Below the pieces are notes generated by a model. It was not told the origin of the DNA. It searched no databases and was given only the letters and a program-made list of their open reading frames with translations. A program made the translations under genes and the position numbers. Of a stretch of 64,000 nucleotides of DNA, positions 19,350 to 28,450 are shown in pieces (positions within the stretch are counted from its first letter, which is position 1; every line of letters starts with the position of its first letter). The stretch comes from Hyphomicrobiales bacterium (GTDB taxonomy: Bacteria; Pseudomonadota; Alphaproteobacteria; Rhizobiales; Rhizobiaceae), in NCBI GenBank assembly GCA_900467745.1, contig UBQW01000017.1, positions 22,122 through 86,121 on the forward strand, in the 5' to 3' direction.

Positions 19350-20000
19350 ATGCCGACCAGTTCAGACCATTTTGTCATCGCCATCGATGGACCGGCCGCC
19401 GCCGGCAAGGGCACGCTGTCGCGCCGCATCGCCGAGACCTATGGCTTCCACCATCTCGACACCGGCCTGACCTACCGCGCCACCGCCAAGGCGCTGCTCG
19501 ATGCCGGCCTGCCGCTGGATGATGAGCTTACGGCGGAAAAAATGGCCCGCGAGGTTGAACTCGCCGGCCTCGATCGCGATATCCTGTCGAAGCATGAGAT
19601 CGGCGAAGCCGCCTCGAAGATCGCGGTGATGCCGTCGGTGCGTCGTGCGCTGGTAGAGGCGCAGCGCCGGTTTTCCGAGCGCACGCCGGGCACGGTGCTG
19701 GATGGGCGCGACATCGGAACGGTGGTTTGCCCTGAGGCACCGGTGAAGCTTTATGTGACGGCATCGGCCGAAGTGCGCGCAAGGCGCCGTTTCGACGAGA
19801 TCAAGGCCAAGGGGATCGCCGCCGATTTCGCGGCGATTTTCGAAGACGTCAAGCGACGCGACGAACGCGACATGGGACGGGCCGACAGCCCTTTGAAACC
19901 AGCCGAAGACGCGCACTTGCTTGATACGTCGGAAATGAGTATAGAAGCCGCGTTTCAAGCCGCGAAATCGGTCATCGATGCGGCCTTGAACCGAAACTAG
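19350..20000 (+). CDS. cmk: Cytidylate kinase
   Basis: CMP/dCMP kinase makes CDP and dCDP for nucleic acid synthesis. The 216-residue protein starts with the P-loop [14 protein letters not shown], followed by [13 protein letters not shown] and the CMP-binding block [23 protein letters not shown] in sequence order; a family-typical [19 protein letters not shown] lies near the end. It stands upstream of rpsA, its conserved partner. Confidence 0.96.
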   Translation: MPTSSDHFVIAIDGPAAAGKGTLSRRIAETYGFHHLDTGLTYRATAKALLDAGLPLDDELTAEKMAREVELAGLDRDILSKHEIGEAASKIAVMPSVRRALVEAQRRFSERTPGTVLDGRDIGTVVCPEAPVKLYVTASAEVRARRRFDEIKAKGIAADFAAIFEDVKRRDERDMGRADSPLKPAEDAHLLDTSEMSIEAAFQAAKSVIDAALNRN

Positions 20001-20135
20001 GATTTGAGGCGTTCCGCCAGGCTTTGCCCTGACCGCCTTGAACGACAGCCTGAAATTCCGTCCAAGCGCCGGATTGCCTTCGATGAGAGGGCGGACGGGG
20101 ATCAGGCTCATTCAACACGAACCAACCGGCGCATA

Positions 20136-20163
20136 CGTGTCCAAAGATTCGGACACGCAGGAG
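20136..20163 (+). promoter_or_regulatory. Hairpin upstream of the rpsA ribosome site
   Basis: CGTGTCC (20136-20142) and GGACACG (20151-20157) form a 7-bp hairpin just before the AGGAG ribosome site of rpsA, in a 168-nt leader. S1 represses its own translation through its leader in E. coli, so this may be part of such a structure; that is inference. Confidence 0.4.
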
Positions 20164-20168
20164 ATTTC

Positions 20169-21869
20169 ATGTCAGTAGCTACTCCCTCTCGCGAAGATTT
20201 CGCGGCCCTTCTGGAAGAATCCTTTGCCAAGAACGATCTGGCTGAAGGCTATGTAACCAAGGGTATCGTAACGGCAATCGAGAAGGACTCCGCCGTTGTC
20301 GACGTTGGCCTCAAGGTCGAAGGTCGCATTCTGCTCAAGGAATTCGGCGCCAAGGCCAAGGACGGCACGCTCAAGGTCGGCGACGAAGTCGAAGTTTACG
20401 TTGAGCGCATCGAAAACGCTCTCGGCGAAGCTGTTCTGTCGCGCGAAAAGGCTCGCCGCGAAGAGAGCTGGGTCAAGCTCGAAGCCAAGTTCGAAGCTGG
20501 TGAGCGCGTTGAAGGCGTTATCTTCAACCAGGTCAAGGGCGGCTTCACGGTTGACCTCGACGGCGCGATTGCCTTCCTGCCGCGTTCGCAGGTCGACATC
20601 CGTCCGATCCGCGACGTTACCCCGCTGATGCACAACCCGCAGCCCTTCGAAATCCTCAAGATGGACAAGCGTCGCGGCAACATCGTCGTATCGCGTCGTA
20701 CGGTTCTGGAAGAATCCCGTGCCGAGCAGCGTTCTGAAATCGTTCAGAACCTCGAAGAAGGCCAGGTTGTTGACGGCGTCGTCAAGAACATCACCGATTA
20801 CGGTGCGTTCGTTGACCTCGGCGGCATCGACGGCCTGCTGCACGTCACCGACATGGCATGGCGCCGTGTGAACCATCCGTCGGAAATCCTGTCCATTGGC
20901 CAGCAGGTCAAGGTTCAGATCATCCGCATCAACCAGGAAACCCACCGCATCTCGCTCGGCATGAAGCAGCTCGAGTCGGATCCGTGGGATGGCATCCAGG
21001 CTAAGTATCCGGAAGGCAAGAAGATCTCCGGTACCGTCACGAACATCACCGACTACGGCGCGTTTGTCGAGCTGGAGCCGGGCATCGAAGGCCTGATCCA
21101 CATCTCGGAAATGTCCTGGACCAAGAAGAACGTACACCCCGGCAAGATCCTGTCCACGAGCCAGGAAGTCGAAGTCGTCGTTCTCGAAGTCGATCCGTCC
21201 AAGCGTCGTATTTCGCTCGGCCTCAAGCAGACCCTGGAAAATCCGTGGGCGGCATTCGCTCGCAACCATCCGGCCGGCACTGAAGTCGAAGGCGAAGTCA
21301 AGAACAAGACCGAATTCGGCCTGTTCATCGGCCTCGACGGCGATGTTGACGGCATGGTGCACCTCTCTGACCTCGACTGGAACCGTCCGGGCGAACAGGT
21401 CATCGAAGAATACAACAAGGGCGATGTCGTTAAGGCTGTCGTTCTCGATGTAGACGTCGAAAAGGAGCGCATCTCGCTCGGCATCAAGCAGCTCGGCAAG
21501 GACTCGGTCGGCGAAGCTGCCGCTTCCGGCGACCTGCGCAAGAACGCTGTTGTTTCGGCTGAAGTCATCGCCGTCAACGACGGTGGCATCGAAGTGAAGC
21601 TCGTAGACCACGAAGACATCACCTCGTTCATCCGCCGCGCTGACCTCGCTCGCGATCGCGACGACCAGCGTCCGGAGCGCTTCTCGGTTGGCCAGACGGT
21701 TGACGCTCGCGTCACCAACTTCTCGAAGAAGGACCGCAAGGTCATGCTTTCGATCAAGGCTCTGGAAATCGCTGAAGAGAAGGAAGCCGTTGCTCAGTTC
21801 GGTTCGTCCGACTCTGGCGCTTCGCTCGGCGACATCCTCGGCGCGGCTCTGAAGAACCGCGGCGAATAA
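20169..21869 (+). CDS. rpsA: 30S ribosomal protein S1
   Basis: S1 binds mRNA on the 30S subunit. The 566-residue protein has six S1 repeats, for example GYVTKGIVTAIEKDSAVVDVG, VDGVVKNITDYGAFVDLGG, ISGTVTNITDYGAFVELEPG and VEGEVKNKTEFGLFIGLDG in order. The start at 20169 (MSVATPSREDF) has AGGAG six bases upstream. Codon use is strongly biased as for a highly expressed gene. A strong terminator follows. Confidence 0.98.
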   Translation: MSVATPSREDFAALLEESFAKNDLAEGYVTKGIVTAIEKDSAVVDVGLKVEGRILLKEFGAKAKDGTLKVGDEVEVYVERIENALGEAVLSREKARREESWVKLEAKFEAGERVEGVIFNQVKGGFTVDLDGAIAFLPRSQVDIRPIRDVTPLMHNPQPFEILKMDKRRGNIVVSRRTVLEESRAEQRSEIVQNLEEGQVVDGVVKNITDYGAFVDLGGIDGLLHVTDMAWRRVNHPSEILSIGQQVKVQIIRINQETHRISLGMKQLESDPWDGIQAKYPEGKKISGTVTNITDYGAFVELEPGIEGLIHISEMSWTKKNVHPGKILSTSQEVEVVVLEVDPSKRRISLGLKQTLENPWAAFARNHPAGTEVEGEVKNKTEFGLFIGLDGDVDGMVHLSDLDWNRPGEQVIEEYNKGDVVKAVVLDVDVEKERISLGIKQLGKDSVGEAAASGDLRKNAVVSAEVIAVNDGGIEVKLVDHEDITSFIRRADLARDRDDQRPERFSVGQTVDARVTNFSKKDRKVMLSIKALEIAEEKEAVAQFGSSDSGASLGDILGAALKNRGE

Positions 21870-21898
21870 TCGCCAGCCGTCAGGCTTGAAGAATAAGA

Positions 21899-21935
21899 GA
21901 ACCCGCCGGAGCGATCCGGCGGGTTCTTTGTTTTC
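21899..21935 (+). terminator. Rho-independent terminator after rpsA
   Basis: A 12-bp perfect stem (GAACCCGCCGGA, 21899-21910, with 21915-21926) closes on a GCGA tetraloop and is followed by TTTGTTTTC. Confidence 0.95.
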
Positions 21936-21964
21936 GGTCTCTTGGGAGCAGGTCGAAAGCCGGT

Positions 21965-23581
21965 CTATTCCCAGCCGACCATCCGCCGGTAGCGCGCATA
22001 GGCCTCGTCGCTCGCCGGCGCCATCGGCAGGCCGGGACCCGGCAGCATCAGGATAGGCTCGCCGGCCTCGTCGAGCATGGGTGCGGCGATCGCGGATTGC
22101 TGGGCGGCCATGAATGCGTCGTCGCTGTCATCAGTGGTAAGGACGTGCTCCTCAGTTGGCTCCGCCTCGTCAGCACGATCCTGGTCATCGCCGTCTTCGT
22201 TCTCGTCGCCCTGGTCGATATTGCCGTTGTGGTCCTCGCGGTTCATCTCGCGCGAACCGGCATCGTCGGTTTCGTCCTTGGCGAAGTCATAAGGCTGCGG
22301 CGCATAGGGCACACCTTCGATGACCTTCATCAGGACCGGCGCATAGGTGGCGTCGATCATCTGCCGCGTTGCCGATGGCGTGTCGGCATCCGCCTGTGTC
22401 GGCTGCCGCGCGGCGGCCTGTGCCGCCACGGCCTCCAGCGGCGAGGGTGCTGCTTGCGCTGTCATCGGCTTCGCCAGCCCATTCGCCATCAGCATCTGCT
22501 CGGCGGGGCGCTTCAGATTGTCGGGGATGTCGGCGATCAGCGTGTCGTCGAGCAGAACGTCGATATCCACCGCCGGCTCGACGTCCGCCGCCTCGAGCAG
22601 CGTCTCGGTCGCCTGATCGCGGATGATGACCACGATCATGTCGGTCTCGTCCTTCGACAGCGAAGCCGGAATGCCGACCCAGCTCTTCGGGATGATCGGA
22701 TCGGCCTTGGTGTCGCGCGTGGCCGTCGGCTCAGCCGTGACCTCGGTTGCTTCGGCTTCGGCGGGGAGAGCGGATGCTTCCTCTGCTACAGGCGCTTCCG
22801 CTGCTTCGTCGGTTGAAAGCGTGGCGCTTGCGGCGGTCATCGCAGCCTTCGGCTCCGCGCGTTCGGCGACGGGCGCCATGGGTGCCTCGTCGTTCACGGC
22901 GGTCTGCACGGTAACGTCGCTTTCATGGCCCGTGGTCCCAGCTGCCGCCGCCGCCGTCGGCACATTCTTGGCCCCAGCGCTCTCGGTCGCCGCAGTCGTG
23001 GTGCGAGGTGTTGATGTGACCGTATCGCGATGCAGGCTGATCTCCGGACGCTGCTCTGGGCGCGCCGGCGAACCATCGTTCTGGCTGTAGGATTTGAGAA
23101 CGGCGCGTGTCGCGAGATCGCGATCTCTCGTGCCGATGGTTTCGAGGTAGGCGGCGATGCGCGTCGCGGCGGGGCCGGCCGGGTTCTGCAGCGCTTCGGC
23201 AAGCAGCCGCAGCGGTATCGCGTGGCCCTGGGCCGCCAGCTGGCGCTCGATCACTTCGATCTTGGCGGCCGGCAGCTTCTGGATCGCATCAGCAAGCCGC
23301 GATGCGAAGACGAGGTCCGGTTCGTTATCGTCGCGCGGCTGCGAAAGCGCTTCTCCGGTGGCGGTCAGCACATTGAGCAGCGCCTCGACCATGCGGGCGC
23401 GAACGGCAAGCAGCAGGATGTTGAGCTTGGCGGTGGCGCCGGACGTCAGGTCCGGGCTCTCGACCTGGTTGACCGGCGCAACCGCGGTGACGCTGCGCAC
23501 GATGTCGCTGGCGCTCAGCGCCGAGGTGGAGCCCTGCGAGGGAAAGCTTGAGCTTGACGCTGCACGAACCGGAGACAACAT
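21965..23581 (-). CDS. Large, mostly disordered hypothetical protein
   Basis: The 538-residue product has a Ser/Ala-rich start and a short ordered, helical, Leu/Ala-rich region (about 45-165, KLNILLLAVRARMVEALLNVL). A long low-complexity Ala/Glu/Thr/Pro section (about 170-300) follows, then a Glu/Asp-rich section with an Asp/Glu/Asn run (about 450-500). The C-terminus is conserved-looking (GEPILMLPGPGLPMAP, ending YRRMVGWE). The layout recalls flagellar hook-length control proteins of rhizobia, but I see no FliK domain and no flagellar neighbours. No signal peptide. Codon use supports a real gene. Function unknown. Confidence 0.65.
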   Translation of the reverse strand: MLSPVRAASSSSFPSQGSTSALSASDIVRSVTAVAPVNQVESPDLTSGATAKLNILLLAVRARMVEALLNVLTATGEALSQPRDDNEPDLVFASRLADAIQKLPAAKIEVIERQLAAQGHAIPLRLLAEALQNPAGPAATRIAAYLETIGTRDRDLATRAVLKSYSQNDGSPARPEQRPEISLHRDTVTSTPRTTTAATESAGAKNVPTAAAAAGTTGHESDVTVQTAVNDEAPMAPVAERAEPKAAMTAASATLSTDEAAEAPVAEEASALPAEAEATEVTAEPTATRDTKADPIIPKSWVGIPASLSKDETDMIVVIIRDQATETLLEAADVEPAVDIDVLLDDTLIADIPDNLKRPAEQMLMANGLAKPMTAQAAPSPLEAVAAQAAARQPTQADADTPSATRQMIDATYAPVLMKVIEGVPYAPQPYDFAKDETDDAGSREMNREDHNGNIDQGDENEDGDDQDRADEAEPTEEHVLTTDDSDDAFMAAQQSAIAAPMLDEAGEPILMLPGPGLPMAPASDEAYARYRRMVGWE

Positions 23582-23811
23582 GGCATGCTTCCTCTTTCGT
23601 AAAATGCGCTGAAGCAGGTTACAGGGGAGCCGCGTTCATCGGGCTGTTTTGCATTCTCCGGCGATGTCGCGTGCCTGGAGGACGCTGCATCGCGCCACGG
23701 AATGCTCAGAAGTTAATGAGCATCCTAGTGATTCACCGTTAACGAAGCACTAATCATTCGGTGCGTGGCGGCACACTTGGGCTTTGCGTGGTGAGAAGCC
23801 GGCAAGCAATC

Positions 23812-24438
23812 TCAGCTGTGCGCGAAAATATCCGTCTCGTCCCAGTCGAGCAGGTCGAGCTTGGCGCGGGTGGGAAGGAAGGCGAAGCATGCGGTCGCAT
23901 GCTCGAACCGCCCGTCGCGAATGAGGCGGTGGGTCAGCTTGTCGCGCAGCGCATGCAGATAGAGCACATCGGACGCCGCATATTCGAGCTGCGCCTGCGA
24001 CAGCGTCTCAGCACCCCAGTCGGAGGATTGCTGCGTCTTGGAGATATCGACCTCCAGCATCTCCTTCAGATTGTCCTTCAGCCCGTGGCGGTCCGTATAG
24101 GTGCGGCAGAGGCGCGAGGCGATCTTGGTGCAGAACACCGGCGTCGTCGTCACGCCGAAAGCATGGAAGAGCACGGCGATATCGAAGCGACCGTAATGGA
24201 AGATCTTCTCGTGCGTCGGATCCGAAAGAAGCGCCACAAGGTTTGGCGCCTCCGTCTGGCCGGCCGCGATACGGATCACGTCGGCCGAACCGTCGCCCGG
24301 CGAAAGCTGGACGACGCAGAGCCGGTCGCGGCGCGGCACGAGGCCGAGCGTTTCGGTGTCGATCGCGATCGCGCCGGTATAGCGAGCTGCATCGGCGGCG
24401 GAAATGTCGCCTTCGTGGTAACGGATCGTCGCGGCCAT
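23812..24438 (-). CDS. Ribonuclease D-like DEDDy 3'-5' exonuclease (short form)
   Basis: The 208-residue protein has all three exonuclease motifs: AIDTETLGL (Exo I, Asp27/Glu29), HYGRFDIAVLFHAFG (Exo II) and LEYAASDVLYLHALRDKL (Exo III with Tyr and Asp). It lacks the C-terminal HRDC domains of classical RNase D, so it is the compact alphaproteobacterial form. Probable role: trimming of small structured RNAs. ATG at 24438 (MAATIRYHEGD) is chosen for fit to the family. Confidence 0.9.
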   Translation of the reverse strand: MAATIRYHEGDISAADAARYTGAIAIDTETLGLVPRRDRLCVVQLSPGDGSADVIRIAAGQTEAPNLVALLSDPTHEKIFHYGRFDIAVLFHAFGVTTTPVFCTKIASRLCRTYTDRHGLKDNLKEMLEVDISKTQQSSDWGAETLSQAQLEYAASDVLYLHALRDKLTHRLIRDGRFEHATACFAFLPTRAKLDLLDWDETDIFAHS

Positions 24439-24532
24439 GCTGTCGTCTTTCGCTGAGTAATGATGTTCTGGCGCTATATAGACCCGAAAGCCGCGATCGC
24501 AAACCACGCCATTTGGCGCGGCGTGGTATCAA

Positions 24533-24979
24533 TCAGCCGCGCGCGGCGTCCGGCGCCCTCGCCTGCCAGTCCGGCAGCGGGAAGATGCGGTCGTAGGCGA
24601 GGTTGAAGACGAAGGCGTAGACCAGATAGAAGAGCGCGAAGGACACGTCCATCATGAAGGCCTGCAGCAGGCTGACGCCAAGATACCAGGCGATCAGCGG
24701 CAACAGCGCCACAAGCAGTCCACCCTCGAACAGCACGGCATGCAGCACGCGTACGGCAAGGCTCTTCTTCGTGCCGCCGGTCAGGCGCTGCATCACATGG
24801 TCGAAGCCGAGATTGTAGAGATAATTCCAGCCCGTGGCGATCGTGGCGCCGGCGACGCCGACGACGCCGATATCGGCGACAGGCATGCCGAAGGCCAACG
24901 CGCCGAGCGGCGTGACAAGGGCAAGACCGATGATTTCGAAGCTGATGGCGTGACGGATACGGTCGGATGTGGATCGCAT
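24533..24979 (-). CDS. PACE-family multidrug/biocide efflux protein
   Basis: The 148-residue membrane protein has four helices as two bacterial-transmembrane-pair repeats: RIRHAISFEIIGLALVTPLGA with GWNYLYNLGFDHVM, and RVLHAVLFEGGLLVALLPLIAW with FALFYLVYAFVFNLAYDRIFP. The conserved RxxHxxxFE and YNxxFD/AYDRxFP patterns are those of the PACE (AceI) family, which exports cationic biocides and diamines. Start at 24979 follows AGGGGTTATTC. Substrate unknown. Confidence 0.88.
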   Translation of the reverse strand: MRSTSDRIRHAISFEIIGLALVTPLGALAFGMPVADIGVVGVAGATIATGWNYLYNLGFDHVMQRLTGGTKKSLAVRVLHAVLFEGGLLVALLPLIAWYLGVSLLQAFMMDVSFALFYLVYAFVFNLAYDRIFPLPDWQARAPDAARG

Positions 24980-25092
24980 GAATAACCCCTGTGGGATAGT
25001 TCGGGTCGTCCCGAGTTTTTGCCCAGAAGGGGGAGGTCGTCCTCGCAGCGCTGATATAGTGATCTCGCCCGCAAAGGGCAAGATCGTGACGA

Positions 25093-25302
25093 TCAGTAGT
25101 GCGGCGGCCTTGTGATCGCCGGTGCTTCCAGCGCTTGTTCCTCGAGCGAAAGGAAACGCTCGGTCAGCCGGTCCAGCTTGGCGCGCGTCTGCTCGACCAC
25201 TTTCCACTGTTCCGTCAGCTGGTCGGACAGTTCCTCGATCGTCTTTGCCTGATGGGCGATGGTTTCCTCGAGTTGGGTGATACGATCGGTCTGATCAGAC
25301 AT
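25093..25302 (-). CDS. slyX: SlyX family protein
   Basis: The 69-residue protein is a short coiled coil (RITQLEETIAHQAKTIEELS then QLTEQWKVVEQTRAKLDRLT) that ends in the family's PPHY motif. The ribosome site AAGGAGAGCCCG is good. Function of SlyX remains undefined. Confidence 0.9.
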   Translation of the reverse strand: MSDQTDRITQLEETIAHQAKTIEELSDQLTEQWKVVEQTRAKLDRLTERFLSLEEQALEAPAITRPPHY

Positions 25303-25417
25303 CGGGCTCTCCTTGCCACGACCAGGCAGATGAACCGGTCATGTGATTGCGCTCTCCAAAGCGGAAATAGGCCGCAAGGTCAATCGTTTCGAGAGGGGCT
25401 GCCGCCGATTCACAAAG

Positions 25418-25433
25418 TGAACCGTTTGGTTAC
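25418..25433 (+). promoter_or_regulatory. Candidate operator upstream of uxaC
   Basis: TGAACCGTTTGGTTAC lies 62 bases before the uxaC ATG. It shares AAC at the left and TTTGGTTAC at the right with the sites at 39547 and 40407, both next to the TetR-type regulator gene. AACC-N4-GGTT is palindromic. I found no confident -35/-10 around it. Confidence 0.6.
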
Positions 25434-25495
25434 TAAAAGCCCTTGCCGCATCTTTTTTTGTGCGCTAGGCCGGTAGGCACCAGGGAGGAATACAG

Positions 25496-26911
25496 ATGGA
25501 TATCGGCAATGGATTTCTGCATCCGGACCGGCTCTTTCCGGCCGATCCGGCAACGCGCAGCATAGCGCGCGAGCTTTACGAGAGCGTAAGCGGGCTCCCG
25601 ATCGTCAGCCCGCACGGGCACACCGAACCCTCCTGGTTCGCCGACGACAAGCCCTTCGAGGACGCCGCCTCGCTACTCGTCATTCCCGATCATTATCTCT
25701 TCCGCATGCTGCACAGCGTCGGCGTCAAGCTCGACGATCTCGGCGTTCCCCGCCTCGACGGCAAGCCCGTCTCGTCCGGCCGCGACATCTGGCGCACCTT
25801 CGCCGCGCACTATCATCTCTTCCGCGGCACGCCGTCCAGCCTCTGGGTCGATCACGCCATGTCGGCCGTGCTCGGCTGCGAGGAGCCGCTGACATCAGGG
25901 AATGCCGATGCGCTCTACGATCATATCAATGCGCAACTGGCCCTGCCGGAGTTCCACCCGCGCGCGCTCCACAAGCGCTTCGGCATCGAAACGATCGCCA
26001 CCACCGAAGGCGCGCTCGATCAGCTGCCGCATCACCAGAAGATGGCCGAGGACGGCTGGATCGGCCGTGTGCGCACCACCTATCGCCCCGATAGCGTCAC
26101 CGATCCCGATGCCGTCGGTTTCCGCGAAAACCTCGCGAAGCTCGGCGAGCTCACCGGCTGCGACGTCGCGAGCTGGGATGGCCTGATCGACGCCCACCGC
26201 AAGCGCCGAGCCTATTTCCGCCAGTTCGGCGCTACGGCGACCGACCACGGCGTCCCCACCGCCTTCACCGCCGATCTCCCGCATTCCGACAAGCAGCGGC
26301 TGCTCGACCGGGCGCACAAGGGCACGCTCGAAGAAGGCGAGGCCGAACTCTTCCGTGGCCAGATGCTGACCGAAATGGCCGGGCTTTCGGCGGAAGACGG
26401 CATGGTCATGCAGATCCACGCCGGCTCGCGCCGCAACACGGACCGCGAACTCTTCCAGACGCGCGGACCGAACATGGGCGCCGATATCCCGACGCCAACC
26501 GATTGGGTCGGCGGGCTCGCGGCACTTCTCGCGAAATACGGTCATGCCCCGGGCCTGCGCGTCCTGCTCTTCACGCTCGACGAAACCACCTACGCCCGCG
26601 AGCTTGCGCCGATGGCCGGCCACTGGCCCTGTCTGATGATCGGCCCGCCATGGTGGTTCCACGACAGCCCGGCCGGCATCCGCCGCTATCTCGACCAGGT
26701 GGTGGAGACCGCAGGCTTCGCCAACATGGCCGGCTTCAACGACGATACCCGGGCGCTGCTCTCCATCCCCGCCCGCCATGACGTCTGGCGCCGTGAGGTT
26801 TGCGGCTTCCTGGCGACGCTGGCGGCCGAGCACCGGATATCGCGCCAGGATGCGGCAATCGCCGCCGCCGATCTCTCCTACGGCAACGCCAAGAAGGCCT
26901 ACAAGCTGTGA
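25496..26911 (+). CDS. uxaC: Glucuronate (uronate) isomerase
   Basis: UxaC converts D-glucuronate to D-fructuronate and D-galacturonate to D-tagaturonate. The 471-residue protein has the amidohydrolase-like UxaC features: VSPHGHTEPSWFADD with the metal-binding HGH, ALHKRFGIETIATTEGALD, RTTYRPDSV and MQIHAGSRRNTD, and WWFHDSP-GIRRYLDQ near the end. Length and start fit; GGAGG precedes the ATG. It overlaps the next gene by 4 bases, making a uxaC-uxuB-type operon. Confidence 0.96.
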   Translation: MDIGNGFLHPDRLFPADPATRSIARELYESVSGLPIVSPHGHTEPSWFADDKPFEDAASLLVIPDHYLFRMLHSVGVKLDDLGVPRLDGKPVSSGRDIWRTFAAHYHLFRGTPSSLWVDHAMSAVLGCEEPLTSGNADALYDHINAQLALPEFHPRALHKRFGIETIATTEGALDQLPHHQKMAEDGWIGRVRTTYRPDSVTDPDAVGFRENLAKLGELTGCDVASWDGLIDAHRKRRAYFRQFGATATDHGVPTAFTADLPHSDKQRLLDRAHKGTLEEGEAELFRGQMLTEMAGLSAEDGMVMQIHAGSRRNTDRELFQTRGPNMGADIPTPTDWVGGLAALLAKYGHAPGLRVLLFTLDETTYARELAPMAGHWPCLMIGPPWWFHDSPAGIRRYLDQVVETAGFANMAGFNDDTRALLSIPARHDVWRREVCGFLATLAAEHRISRQDAAIAAADLSYGNAKKAYKL

Positions 26912-28362
26912 CCGAACGACTGACGCGCCTCACCGGCCTTGCACATACAGCCAAGCTTCCCGCCTTCAACCGGGCTGTGCTGAAGCCGGGCATCCTGCAT
27001 CTTGGCCCCGGCGCCTTCTTCCGCGCCCACTTCGCGCCCTATACGGATGCGGCGCTGGCGCTTGGCGGCGGCGATTGGGGGATTGAGGTGGCGAGCCTGC
27101 GCACCGCCGATGTCGCCGATCATCTGAACGAGCAGAACGGCCTCTACACCATGCTGGTGCGCGACACCGAAGGCACGGTCGCCCATGTCATGGGGCCGAT
27201 CCTGAAAGCCCATGTCGCGACCCGCAATCCCGACGAACTGCTGGCCCGGCTCGAAGACCCCGCCATCCGCATCGTCAGCCTGACGGTAACCGAAAAGGCC
27301 TATGGCTTCGATGCCGCCACCGGCGGTCTCGATCTCAAGCATGCCGATATCGCGGCCGACCTTGCAAACCGCCACGCGCCGCGCGGCGTCATCGGCTATC
27401 TCGTCGAGGGCCTCGCCCGCCGCCGCGCCAAGGGCGCAGCACCGTTCACTGCCCTTAGCTGCGACAACCTTCCAAGCAACGGCGCTGTCCTGAAGCGGCT
27501 CGTGCTCGATTTCGCCGGCCGCGTCGATCCCGAACTCAAGGCGTGGATCGAGAGCGAGGTTCCGTTCCCCTCGACCATGGTCGACCGCATCACGCCGGCC
27601 AGCACCGATGCCACCTATCGCGATGCCGAAACGCTCATCGGCCGCGTCGATCTTGTCGCGATCGAGACCGAACCCTTCACGCAATGGGTCATCGAGGACA
27701 GCTTCGCCAGTGGCCGCCCGCAATGGGAAAAGGCCGGCGCGCTGATGGTCGAGGATGTCTCGGCCTATGAGAAGATGAAGCTGCGCATGCTGAACGGCGC
27801 GCATTCGCTGCTCGCCTATCTCGGTTATATCGGCGGCTATGAATTCATCCGCGACGTGATGGACGATACCGGCTTAGCCGCCCTCGCGCGCCGCCACATG
27901 AACGCCGCCGCCGCCACGCTCGATCCGGTCCCCGGCATCGATCTGGAAGCCTATGCCGACGAATTGACAGCCCGCTTTGCAAACAAGGCGATCGCCCACC
28001 GCACCTACCAGATCGCCATGGACGGCACCCAGAAGCTGCCGCAGCGCCTGCTGGAGCCGGCCACGGAAGCACTGGTCGATGGCAGCAAGGCCGAAACCTA
28101 CGCCATCGCCGTCGCCGCCTGGATGCGCTACGCGCTCGGTATCGACCGCAACGGCAAGGCCTACGAACTCCGCGACCCCCGCGCCGCCGAGATCGCGGCA
28201 TTGTTGGCGGACATCCCCCGCAACGGCGGCGCCGTCGCAGCCGCGCTGTTCACGCTCCCCGGGCTGTTTCCGGCGGCGCTCACCGAAAACCTCGCCTGGA
28301 CCGAGGATGTGGCCAACAAGCTCGACATCCTCATCCAGGACAACAAGCTGCCGCTGTTTTAA
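26908..28362 (+). CDS. uxuB: Mannitol dehydrogenase family protein, probable fructuronate reductase
   Basis: The 484-residue product belongs to the long-chain polyol dehydrogenase family: N-terminal nucleotide-binding part (GILHLGPGAFFRAHFAPYTD, then WGIEVASLRTADV) and catalytic block KMKLRMLNGAHSLLAYLG with Lys and His. Coupling to uxaC by GTGA overlap favours D-fructuronate reductase (UxuB, to D-mannonate) over mannitol dehydrogenase. No mannonate dehydratase (UxuA) lies in the window. GTG start at 26908. Confidence 0.85.
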   Translation: MTERLTRLTGLAHTAKLPAFNRAVLKPGILHLGPGAFFRAHFAPYTDAALALGGGDWGIEVASLRTADVADHLNEQNGLYTMLVRDTEGTVAHVMGPILKAHVATRNPDELLARLEDPAIRIVSLTVTEKAYGFDAATGGLDLKHADIAADLANRHAPRGVIGYLVEGLARRRAKGAAPFTALSCDNLPSNGAVLKRLVLDFAGRVDPELKAWIESEVPFPSTMVDRITPASTDATYRDAETLIGRVDLVAIETEPFTQWVIEDSFASGRPQWEKAGALMVEDVSAYEKMKLRMLNGAHSLLAYLGYIGGYEFIRDVMDDTGLAALARRHMNAAAATLDPVPGIDLEAYADELTARFANKAIAHRTYQIAMDGTQKLPQRLLEPATEALVDGSKAETYAIAVAAWMRYALGIDRNGKAYELRDPRAAEIAALLADIPRNGGAVAAALFTLPGLFPAALTENLAWTEDVANKLDILIQDNKLPLF

Positions 28363-28390
28363 AAATCAGCGCCCACCCGGCATAATGTGA

Positions 28391-28418
28391 TGTGGCGGCG
28401 AAGATTTCCGCCGCCACA
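28391..28418. terminator. Hairpin between the convergent uxuB and MCP genes
   Basis: TGTGGCGGCG (28391-28400) and CGCCGCCACA (28409-28418) form a perfect 10-bp stem with an 8-nt loop. No T run follows on either strand, so it is a weak or factor-dependent terminator. Confidence 0.45.
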
Positions 28419-28450
28419 CAAATGATGATGCTCAAGCCCTTCGGCTGGGA

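Noticed and set aside
20172..21611. A 479-codon minus-strand frame opposite rpsA
   Set aside because: Shadow frame with no ribosome site and the repeat periodicity of the S1 domains on the other strand.
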